Notes under the pieces: generated by a model
Told to the model about the DNA's origin: nothing
Seen by the model: only the letters and a program-made list of their open reading frames with translations
The model's database searches: none
Made by a program: the position numbers and the translations under genes
Shown here: positions 1 through 5,167 of the stretch, one piece after another
Position numbering within the stretch: position 1 is the stretch's first letter
Layout: the number at the start of each line of letters is the position of its first letter
Origin: Anaerolineae bacterium
Lineage (GTDB): Bacteria; Chloroflexota; Anaerolineae; B4-G1
Length of the DNA stretch: 9,513 nucleotides
Direction of reading: 5' to 3'
NCBI GenBank assembly: GCA_030612585.1
Contig: JAUWNP010000170.1
Span: 1 to 9,513, forward strand

Positions 1-31
1 GGCTATTAGTTGGTTTCGCCGGTGGTTAGCA

Positions 32-65
32 AGAAACCAGGTTTTTCGGAAAAAACCTGGTTTCT
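32..65. repeat. Perfect palindrome (15-bp arms, 4-nt loop)
   Basis: Arms at 32-46 and 51-65 are exact reverse complements around the loop CGGA. The motif is an AGAAACCAGG block followed by a T-run, mirrored on the other side. It lies 8 bases upstream of the iolG ribosome binding site. It could be a dispersed palindromic element of the kind scattered in intergenic DNA of Chloroflexota and cyanobacteria, or a terminator for an unseen upstream gene. The T-run is inside the stem rather than after it, so a classical terminator is less likely. Nothing else recognisable lies in 1-86. Short open stretches end at stops 7-9, 27-29 and 65-67, and none can be assigned to an upstream gene. Confidence 0.8.
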
Positions 66-86
66 AAATAGACAAGGAGAAAAGAC

Positions 87-1112
87 GTGTCTTCTAAAGT
101 GAACGTTGGACTTATTGGAGCGGGGCGCATCGGGCGGCTCCACGCCGAGCACCTGGCCTTTCGCATTCCCGACGCCAACCTGCTGGCCGTATCCGATATC
201 ATCCTGGAGGCAGCCCAGAAGTGCGCTGCCAACCTTGGCATCCCTACTGCCACCCAGGATCACAGGATCATTATGAAAAACCCCGACATCAAGGCCGTCG
301 TCGTATGTTCCAGCACCGACACCCACGCCCAGATGATCGAGGAAGCGGCCGCCGCCGGCAAGCACATCTTCTGCGAAAAACCCATCGCCCACGATTTGGG
401 CGAGATTGACCGGGCGCTGGCGGCGGTGGAGGAGGCTGGCGTCAAGTTACAGATTGGCTTCAACCGCCGCTTCGACCCCAACTTCCGGCGCGTTCGGGAA
501 CTGGTGGCGACCGGCAAGATCGGAGAGCCCCACATCCTGCGCATCACCAGCCGCGATCCAGCACCGCCCCCCATCGAGTACGTCAAGGTCTCCGGTGGCA
601 TCTTCCTGGATATGACCATCCACGACTTCGACATGGCCCGCTACCTCATCGGCAGCGAAGTGGAGGAGATCTACGCCGCCGCTGGCGTGATGGTGGACCC
701 GGCTATCGGCGAGGCCGGCGACGTGGACACGGCAATCATCACCCTGCGCTTCGAAAACGGTGTCATCGGCACGATAGACAACAGCCGCCAGGCAGTCTAC
801 GGCTACGATCAGCGGGTCGAGGTCTTTGGCTCCGGCGGCATGGTGGCTGTCTCCAACAACACCCCCGACAGGGCGGTGCTCAGCAATGAACAGGGCGTCC
901 ACGGACCGCTGCCGCTCTACTTCTTCATCGAACGGTACGTGGATTCCTACATCGCCGAGATGGAAGCGTTCATCGAATGTGTCCAGGAGGACAAGGCACC
1001 GCCAGTAACCGGCATTGACGGGCGCGTGCCGGTCGTCATGGGCTACGCGGCCCGCAAGTCCTACGAGGAAAATCGCCCGGTCAGGCTCGACGAAATCTCT
1101 CCGGGCTTGTAA
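87..1112 (+). CDS. iolG: Inositol 2-dehydrogenase, Gfo/Idh/MocA family
   Basis: 341 aa, a normal length for the family. It should oxidise myo-inositol to scyllo-inosose with NAD in the cytoplasm, the first step of inositol catabolism. The N-terminal Rossmann fold shows GAGRIG (residues 11-16), and D37 at the end of the second strand favours NAD over NADP. The catalytic set of inositol dehydrogenases is in place: K98 in CEKP, and D175 and H179 in DMTIHDFDMARYL. These match K97, D172 and H176 of Bacillus IolG. The GTG start at 87 is chosen because AAGGAGA (74-80) sits 6 bases upstream and the protein begins just before the first Rossmann strand. The IolM-like gene downstream supports an inositol role. 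Related scyllo-inositol or other polyol dehydrogenases of the same family cannot be fully excluded. Confidence 0.9.
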   Translation: MSSKVNVGLIGAGRIGRLHAEHLAFRIPDANLLAVSDIILEAAQKCAANLGIPTATQDHRIIMKNPDIKAVVVCSSTDTHAQMIEEAAAAGKHIFCEKPIAHDLGEIDRALAAVEEAGVKLQIGFNRRFDPNFRRVRELVATGKIGEPHILRITSRDPAPPPIEYVKVSGGIFLDMTIHDFDMARYLIGSEVEEIYAAAGVMVDPAIGEAGDVDTAIITLRFENGVIGTIDNSRQAVYGYDQRVEVFGSGGMVAVSNNTPDRAVLSNEQGVHGPLPLYFFIERYVDSYIAEMEAFIECVQEDKAPPVTGIDGRVPVVMGYAARKSYEENRPVRLDEISPGL

Positions 1113-1129
1113 CGTCGCGCAAAATCTGC

Positions 1130-1158
1130 TTGACAAAGGTCACTAACTATGTTATAAT
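1130..1158 (+). promoter_or_regulatory. Consensus sigma-70-type promoter for the LacI-family gene
   Basis: A perfect TTGACA (-35, 1130-1135) is followed by a 17-base spacer and a perfect TATAAT (-10, 1153-1158). TG at 1150-1151 makes it an extended -10. The expected start of transcription is near 1165. It lies in the gap after iolG, so the regulator and genes beyond it can be transcribed independently of iolG. A promoter this close to consensus fits one kept in check by a repressor. Confidence 0.88.
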
Positions 1159-1162
1159 CCTT

Positions 1163-1178
1163 TTGCACACGTTTGCAA
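1163..1178. promoter_or_regulatory. LacI-family operator overlapping the transcription start
   Basis: The 16-base site TTGCACACGTTTGCAA is a near-perfect inverted repeat centred on the CG at 1170/1171, with 7 of 8 pairs symmetric (the exception is 1168/1173). The central CG and TTGCA-type flanks are typical of LacI/PurR/CcpA-type sites. It begins 5 bases after the -10 and covers the predicted start of transcription, so a bound repressor would block the promoter at 1130-1158. The neighbouring LacI-family product is the obvious ligand, giving autorepression. That last step is inference. Confidence 0.8.
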
Positions 1179-1187
1179 GCCCATCAT

Positions 1188-1222
1188 AAGCGATCCATCA
1201 CACCACATTGGGATCGCTTTTT
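1188..1222 (+). terminator. Terminator-like hairpin in the regulator's leader
   Basis: Arms AAGCGATCC (1188-1196) and GGATCGCTT (1211-1219) pair perfectly over 9 bp with a 14-base loop. The T-run at 1218-1222 completes an intrinsic-terminator layout. It lies downstream of the promoter at 1130-1158 and upstream of the regulator's start codon, so it would act as a leader attenuator or produce a transcript of roughly 58 bases. It could alternatively end iolG transcripts. The large loop and short T-run make strength uncertain. Confidence 0.55.
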
Positions 1223-1234
1223 CCTGGGCAGGCA

Positions 1235-1250
1235 GTGCACACGCGTGTAC
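1235..1250. promoter_or_regulatory. Possible secondary LacI-type operator
   Basis: GTGCACACGCGTGTAC repeats the 8-base block TGCACACG of the main operator (1164-1171) exactly 72 bases downstream, at 1236-1243, and is 6/8 symmetric about the same centre. It ends 2 bases before the AGGAG ribosome binding site of the regulator. The spacing, about seven helical turns, would suit repression by DNA looping. The right half is a poor match to the main site, so this is tentative. Confidence 0.3.
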
Positions 1251-1265
1251 GCAGGAGCATCCCCT

Positions 1266-2270
1266 ATGCGCGTTTCGATCAAGGACATCGCCAAAGCGGC
1301 CGGCGTTTCCCATTCGACAGTTTCGCGCGCCCTGAGCGACAGCCCGCTCATAAAGGCCGAGACCAAAGCCCGCATCCAACGGTTGGCCCAAGAAATGGGC
1401 TATTCCCCCGACGCCATCGCTCGCAGCCTGGTGACACAGAGGACACACACCGTGGGAGTCGTCGTGACCACCATCACCGATCCCTTTGTGGCTGAGGTAG
1501 TGCAAGGCATCGAGGACACGGCCCAGGAAAACGACTACTCCGTCATCCTGGCCAGTTCCGCCTCCGAGCCAGAACGGGAACTGGCCGCCGTGGAGATGCT
1601 CCGCGCCAAGCGGGTGGATAGTCTCATCGTCACCTCCTCGCGCGTCGGCGCGCTCTACCTGGAGCACCTGGAGCGTTTCGGCGTGCCTGTGGTGCTCGTC
1701 AATAACCACAACAGGCAAAGTGGTCGCTACACGTTCTCGGTGAGTGTGGACAACCAGCACGGCGGCCACCTGGCCACCGCCCACTTGATCCAACGGGGCC
1801 ATCGTCATATCGGCTACGTCTCCGGCCCGGCAGATCACAGCGACGATGCAGAGCGGTTGGCCGGCTACCGCCAGGCGTTGGACGAAAGCGGCATCACCTT
1901 CGATCCGGCCCTGGTCGTACATGGCAATGGCCGTCTCGACGGCGGCGAGCGGGCGCTGCGCACGCTGGCCAGGCTAGTCGAACTGCCCACGGCCGTCTTT
2001 TGCTACAACGATATAACAGCCATCGGCCTGATCTCTGCGGCCCGGCAGGCGGGCCTTGCGGTGCCGGATGACCTGGCGGTGGTCGGTTTCGACGATATCC
2101 CTCTGGCCGCTCACGTCTATCCCTCCCTGACGACCGTGGCCCAACCTCAGCGTGACATGGGGCGACAGGCTATGAACATGGCTTTGGCGTTAATGACCGC
2201 TGACGACTCGGCTATGCCTCTCTCCGACATTGTGGTCAAGGGAAGACTGATCGTGCGCGCATCGTCGTGA
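1266..2270 (+). CDS. LacI-family transcriptional regulator, probably of inositol use
   Basis: 334 aa, standard for LacI/GalR proteins. The N-terminal helix-turn-helix (about residues 4-23) reads VSIKDIAKAAGVSHSTVSRA, with recognition-helix residues H16 and S17. The hinge helix follows at YSPDAIARSL (about 47-56). The rest is a periplasmic-binding-protein-like effector domain that starts at TVGVVV and includes GFDDIPLAAHVYPSLTTV near the C-terminus. The ATG at 1266 is preferred because AGGAG (1253-1257) lies 8 bases upstream and the protein then begins at the helix-turn-helix. An earlier in-frame TTG at 1173 falls inside the operator. A strong promoter with an operator directly upstream implies autorepression. 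Its position between two inositol dehydrogenase genes suggests it senses inositol or an intermediate. The effector cannot be read from sequence. Confidence 0.93.
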   Translation: MRVSIKDIAKAAGVSHSTVSRALSDSPLIKAETKARIQRLAQEMGYSPDAIARSLVTQRTHTVGVVVTTITDPFVAEVVQGIEDTAQENDYSVILASSASEPERELAAVEMLRAKRVDSLIVTSSRVGALYLEHLERFGVPVVLVNNHNRQSGRYTFSVSVDNQHGGHLATAHLIQRGHRHIGYVSGPADHSDDAERLAGYRQALDESGITFDPALVVHGNGRLDGGERALRTLARLVELPTAVFCYNDITAIGLISAARQAGLAVPDDLAVVGFDDIPLAAHVYPSLTTVAQPQRDMGRQAMNMALALMTADDSAMPLSDIVVKGRLIVRASS

Positions 2271-2276
2271 GTCTGA

Positions 2277-2306
2277 TGATTTCAGATTGGGTGATGTTAG
2301 ATTTGG
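2277..2306 (+). repeat. Imperfect ~15-bp direct repeat before iolM
   Basis: Two tandem copies, TGATTTCAGATTGG (2277-2290) and TGATGTTAGATTTGG (2292-2306), differ by two substitutions and one inserted T. The second copy ends in the GG of the purine-rich ribosome-binding stretch of the next gene. It resembles a decayed relative of the AGATTAG heptamers found elsewhere in the window, but the period differs, so kinship is uncertain. Confidence 0.35.
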
Positions 2307-2322
2307 AGAAGGGGGTTTTGAC

Positions 2323-3480
2323 GTGAAAGGCTTAGTACTCGACGCTGTGTGGGAACCCAAGCCGGGCTACGAGGTCTCCGAATGGGAGAAAAGAACCGGC
2401 AAGGCGATCACCGGCAATAGCATCTGGCACCATCCGCAGTTGGAGGTGCGCGACTGGCCCGACCCCGAGATCGGTCCGCAAGACGTATTGCTAGAGATAC
2501 GGGCTTGCGGCGTCTGCGGTTCCGACATGCATTTCTACGAGACCGACGAGGATGACTACATCCTATATCCCGGCCTGACCAAATTCCCCACCATCCTGGG
2601 CCACGAGTTCTCCGGCAAGGTGGTGGAGATGGGCCAGGAAGTCGAACTCCTCGAGATCGGCGATATGGTGACGGTGGAGGAGATGATCTGGTGCGGCCGC
2701 TGCATTCCCTGCCGCAACGGCTACCCCAACCACTGCACCAACCTGGAGGAGATCGGCTTCACCATCCCCGGAGCCTTCGCCAACTACATCGCCGTGGACG
2801 AGAAGTTCTGCTGGAAGATTGACGCTATCGCCGAGCGGTTCGGCGACGAGGAGAGGGCCTACGAAGTGGGCGCTCTCAGCGAACCAACCAGTGTCGCTTA
2901 TAACGCCATGTTCGAGCGGGCGGGCGGCTTCCGGCCAGGCCACTACGTCAGCGTCTTTGGCGCGGGGCCGATTGGTCTGGCGGCCATTGGCCTGGCAAAA
3001 GCGGCCGGCGCCGGTATCATCGCCGCCTTCGAACTATCTCCACAGCGGCGCGAATTAGCCAGGAAGGTTGGCGCCGATTACGTGTATGATCCCCGCGAAG
3101 CCAATGCGGGCGAGGTCTTGATGGAACTGAGCAAGGGTGCGGGGTTCGACTTCCACGTCGAGGCCGCCGGCGCTCCCCAACTGACGATTCCGGAGATGGA
3201 GCAGGCGCTGGCCATCAATGGCAAGATGGTCCAGATCGGGCGGGCCGCCCAGCGGGTGCCGATGTACCTGGAAGCCTTCCAGGTGCGTCGCTTCCAATTC
3301 TTTGGCGCGCAGGGACACTCCGGCCACGAGACCTTCCCCAACGTCATCCGTTTGGTCGCCGCCGGCCGGCTCGACCTGAGCCCCATCATCACCGCTCGCT
3401 ACGGGCTGGCGGACACGGTGGATGCTATCGCCAAGTCCACCGAGCGGGCGGATGGGAAAATTATGGTGAAGCCGAATTAG
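2323..3480 (+). CDS. iolM: Zinc alcohol dehydrogenase, scyllo-inosose 3-dehydrogenase-like
   Basis: 385 aa medium-chain dehydrogenase. Catalytic-zinc ligands are C65 (ACGVCGSD), H94 and E95 (GHEF). Structural-zinc cysteines are C124, C127, C130 and C138. The nucleotide-binding GAGPIG is at 213-218. Beyond generic features, several blocks match my recollection of Thermotoga maritima TM0412, scyllo-inosose 3-dehydrogenase: YILYPGLTKFP, EEMIWCGRC, GYPNHCTNLEEIGF, EPTSVAYNA, AFQVRR and GAQGHSGHETFP. It would oxidise scyllo-inosose, the IolG product, to a diketo-inositol. The GTG at 2323 is chosen: the purine-rich GAAGGGGG (2308-2315) precedes it by 7 bases, and MKGLVLDAVWEP is a normal N-terminus. 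A TTG at 2287 would add 12 unlikely residues. The stop TAG is contributed by the first unit of the heptamer repeat that follows. Other polyol or threonine-type dehydrogenases are less likely alternatives. Confidence 0.85.
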   Translation: MKGLVLDAVWEPKPGYEVSEWEKRTGKAITGNSIWHHPQLEVRDWPDPEIGPQDVLLEIRACGVCGSDMHFYETDEDDYILYPGLTKFPTILGHEFSGKVVEMGQEVELLEIGDMVTVEEMIWCGRCIPCRNGYPNHCTNLEEIGFTIPGAFANYIAVDEKFCWKIDAIAERFGDEERAYEVGALSEPTSVAYNAMFERAGGFRPGHYVSVFGAGPIGLAAIGLAKAAGAGIIAAFELSPQRRELARKVGADYVYDPREANAGEVLMELSKGAGFDFHVEAAGAPQLTIPEMEQALAINGKMVQIGRAAQRVPMYLEAFQVRRFQFFGAQGHSGHETFPNVIRLVAAGRLDLSPIITARYGLADTVDAIAKSTERADGKIMVKPN

Positions 3481-3529
3481 AAATTAGAAAGTAGAAAGTA
3501 GAAATTAGAAAGTAGAAATTAGAGATGAG
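3474..3529 (+). repeat. Array of eight 7-bp repeats (AAAKTAG), left of the four-helix-bundle gene
   Basis: The heptamers run in strict phase: GAATTAG, AAATTAG, AAAGTAG, AAAGTAG, AAATTAG, AAAGTAG, AAATTAG, then a diverged AGATGAG. The array supplies the stop codon of iolM at one end and overlaps the start codon (3525) of the four-helix-bundle gene at the other. The same heptamer returns in reverse orientation at 3945-3965 and in direct orientation at 7859-7886. Confidence 0.85.
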
Positions 3530-3938
3530 AATGAGATACGAGGAGTGGCTGGTGCGGGTACCGGAGAGTTTGAAGAAGGACCCTATCTGGAAGTTTGAGG
3601 CGTATCCAAAGGCGTTGCTCTTGTTTGATCTGGTGTGGGAGGATAGCGAGAAACTGATACGGGATACACGAGGCCGGGAGATTGCCAAGCAGCTCGTTCG
3701 TAGTGCAGGGTCGGTCAGCGCCAACATTGACGAGGGCTTTGGACGCGGCATTGACCGAGGAGAGTACATGCAATTTCTGCGCTATGCATTGGGTTCTGCC
3801 CGGGAAACCCGCAGTTGGTACTACAAATCGCGCCATCTCCTGACCGAAGAAGTTGTCCAGCACCGAATGGACCTGTGCAGCGAAATCATCGCCTTGCTCG
3901 TCACCACCATCAACCGCCGCAAGCAGGCCCGCCGCTAG
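3525..3938 (+). CDS. Four-helix-bundle protein, 23S rRNA-IVP (S23) family
   Basis: 137 aa. The family signature is seen in DPIWKFEAYPKALLLFDLVW, then LIRDTRGREIAKQLVRSAGS, VSANIDEGFGRG, EYMQFLRYALGSARETRSWY and the C-terminal helix EEVVQHRMDLCSEIIALL. Family members form small helical bundles and were first noticed in intervening sequences of 23S rRNA genes. The accessory protein Avd of diversity-generating retroelements has the same fold. The function of stand-alone copies is not established. The gene sits between catabolic and transport genes with no metabolic link. The start is uncertain: ATG 3525 lies in the heptamer array with no good ribosome binding site, and ATG 3531 is equally possible. 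Oppositely oriented heptamer arrays flank it, suggesting insertion as a unit. Confidence 0.88.
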   Translation: MRMRYEEWLVRVPESLKKDPIWKFEAYPKALLLFDLVWEDSEKLIRDTRGREIAKQLVRSAGSVSANIDEGFGRGIDRGEYMQFLRYALGSARETRSWYYKSRHLLTEEVVQHRMDLCSEIIALLVTTINRRKQARR

Positions 3939-3944
3939 CCACTT

Positions 3945-3965
3945 CTAATTTCTAATCTCTAATTT
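3945..3965 (-). repeat. Inverted array of three 7-bp repeats, right of the four-helix-bundle gene
   Basis: On the + strand the units are CTAATTT, CTAATCT, CTAATTT. Read on the minus strand they are AAATTAG, AGATTAG, AAATTAG, the same heptamer as at 3474-3529 but inverted. The array starts 7 bases after the stop codon of the four-helix-bundle gene. A weaker partial unit may precede it at 3938-3944. Confidence 0.8.
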
Positions 3966-3969
3966 TTGC

Positions 3970-4027
3970 AAAGGAGGTGATGGTATTCCCGAATGAGTTC
4001 CTAAACACGTTGGCAGTCGAGAGTTAG
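3970..4027 (+). other. Strong Shine-Dalgarno with a possible 15-codon leader ORF
   Basis: AAAGGAGGTGAT (3970-3981) is a near-complete complement of the 16S rRNA 3' end, but no long gene follows it. The reading frame ATG at 3980 to TAG at 4025-4027 would encode MVFPNEFLNTLAVES. That ATG overlaps the Shine-Dalgarno, which is too close for normal initiation. ATG 3993 gives only MSS. The real ribosome binding site of the binding-protein gene is a separate AGGAGG at 4048-4053. The element may be a leader peptide, a ribosome standby site, or the remnant of a gene start displaced by insertion. Existence of the motif is certain, its role is not. Confidence 0.35.
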
Positions 4028-4062
4028 AAACATTCAAATCAAAAAACAGGAGGAAGAAAGAA

Positions 4063-5061
4063 ATGTCACGCTTCACAAAAGTCATCTCGTTGTTGCTGGT
4101 GCTCGTTAGTCTGGTCTCGCTCGCAGCCTGCGCTCCGGCAGAGACACCTGCGCCGGCCGAGGAAGTCGAGGAGCCCCAGGTCACCCAGGCGGGGCTGGTC
4201 TTTGGTATGTCGGTGCACTCCAATCCTGCGGAGGATGCCTTCTGGGGTGTCGTAGAGAAAGGCGCCCAGGATGCTGCGGCGACTTTTGGCGTCACGCTAA
4301 AGTCCGGCGGCAGCGGCGATCCGGTCGAGCAGTCGCAACTGGTGGAGAACTTTATCGCCGACAAGGTGGACGGCATCTTTGTGTCGTTGGCTAACCCGGA
4401 CGCCCTCAAGGATGCGGTCGAGAAGGCCGCGGCCGCCGGCATCCCGGTCATCACCATCAACTCCGGCGTGGACGTCTACAAGGAACTGGGGGCCCTCACC
4501 CACATCGGCCAGACCGAGTTTGTGGCCGGTCAGGGAGCCGGGGAAAAGTTCAACGCTGCGGGCGCTAAGAAGGTACTGTGCGTCGTCCACGAGGAGGGCA
4601 ACATCGGCCTCGAGGAGCGGTGCGATGGTCTCGCCGACACCTTCAATGGTGACGTCGAGCGCTTCAATGTGGCCACGACCAGCGTCCGGGATGTCGCGGG
4701 CACGGTGGCGGCCGTTCAGAACAAGCTCATTGCGGACGCCGACATTGACGGCATCTTGACGCTCAACCCGATTATCGCCATCGCGGCCCGAGATGCGATC
4801 CAGGCAGAGAGCGGTAGCCAGAAACTGGGTACCTTCGACCTGAGCCCCGACGTCCTGGCGGCGATTGAAGGCGGCGAGATGCTGTTCGCCGTGGATCAGC
4901 AGCAGTACCTACAGGGCTATCTACCGGTCGTCCTCTTGTACCTCTACAACACCAACTTGAACACCGTCGGTGGTGGTTTGCCGGTGCTCACCGGCCCCGG
5001 CTTTGTGGATCAGAGCAACGCCGCTGCCGTGAAGGATCTCTCCGCCCAAGGAACCCGGTAA
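4063..5061 (+). CDS. Sugar ABC transporter substrate-binding lipoprotein
   Basis: 332 aa. The N-terminus has a lipoprotein signal peptide: basic R3/K6, hydrophobic segment about 7-20, lipobox LAAC with C23 as the lipidated cysteine. A Pro/Glu-rich linker (24-40) tethers the protein to the membrane. From about residue 44 it is a two-lobe periplasmic-binding fold of the ribose/fructose/inositol type (Peripla_BP_4), with FGMSVHSNPAEDAFWGVVEKG, then VDGIFVSLANPDALKDAVEKAAAAGIPVITINSG, and near the end FAVDQQQYLQGYLPVVLL. It captures ligand for the permease and ATPase genes that follow. ATG 4063 is supported by AGGAGG (4048-4053) at 9 bases. The inositol genes upstream make inositol or a cyclitol the likely ligand, but the fold alone does not distinguish it from ribose, xylose or fructose. 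Confidence 0.92.
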   Translation: MSRFTKVISLLLVLVSLVSLAACAPAETPAPAEEVEEPQVTQAGLVFGMSVHSNPAEDAFWGVVEKGAQDAAATFGVTLKSGGSGDPVEQSQLVENFIADKVDGIFVSLANPDALKDAVEKAAAAGIPVITINSGVDVYKELGALTHIGQTEFVAGQGAGEKFNAAGAKKVLCVVHEEGNIGLEERCDGLADTFNGDVERFNVATTSVRDVAGTVAAVQNKLIADADIDGILTLNPIIAIAARDAIQAESGSQKLGTFDLSPDVLAAIEGGEMLFAVDQQQYLQGYLPVVLLYLYNTNLNTVGGGLPVLTGPGFVDQSNAAAVKDLSAQGTR

Positions 5062-5084
5062 ACCAGTAAGCGGAATGACAGACG

Positions 5085-5114
5085 GGTGCGGGATGGGGAG
5101 TTCCATCCCGCACC
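5085..5114. repeat. 12-bp-stem hairpin between binding protein and permease genes
   Basis: 5085-5096 (GGTGCGGGATGG) pairs perfectly with 5103-5114 around a 6-base loop. The following bases, ATTTATCC, do not form a proper T-tract, so full termination is doubtful. A stable hairpin after a binding-protein gene commonly protects the upstream message and lowers expression of the membrane components. Applying that here is inference. Confidence 0.6.
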
Positions 5115-5124
5115 ATTTATCCAA

Positions 5125-5151
5125 GTAGGGCAGATTGCCAATCCGCCCTAC
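5125..5151. repeat. Second palindrome (GTAGGGC / GCCCTAC)
   Basis: GTAGGGC (5125-5131) pairs with GCCCTAC (5145-5151). After one mismatch (5132/5144) the stem continues GATT/AATC around a 3-base loop, for 11 paired positions. It ends 3 bases before the AAGGAGG ribosome binding site of the permease gene. Its GGGCAGATTGCCAATCCGCCC style resembles the small palindromes scattered in intergenic DNA of filamentous bacteria. Whether it is dispersed in this genome cannot be seen here. Confidence 0.65.
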
Positions 5152-5167
5152 GGCAAGGAGGTTTCTA

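Noticed and set aside
1173..1265. 31-residue N-terminal extension of the LacI-family regulator from TTG 1173
   Set aside because: It would start inside the operator, has no ribosome binding site, and places extra residues before the helix-turn-helix. ATG 1266 has AGGAG at good spacing.
3474..3529. CRISPR array or origin iterons
   Set aside because: The units are contiguous 7-mers without spacers, and no cas, replication or partition genes are near.
3525..3938. Diversity-generating retroelement accessory gene (Avd)
   Set aside because: The fold family is shared, but there is no reverse transcriptase, template repeat or variable repeat in the window.
4010..4039. Promoter for the binding-protein gene (TTGGCA with TCAAAT)
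   Set aside because: Weak -10, 18-base spacer, and the transcript would begin at the ribosome binding site itself.
5135..5167. Upstream TTG start for the permease
   Set aside because: It lies within the palindrome, while ATG 5168 has AAGGAGG 6 bases upstream.
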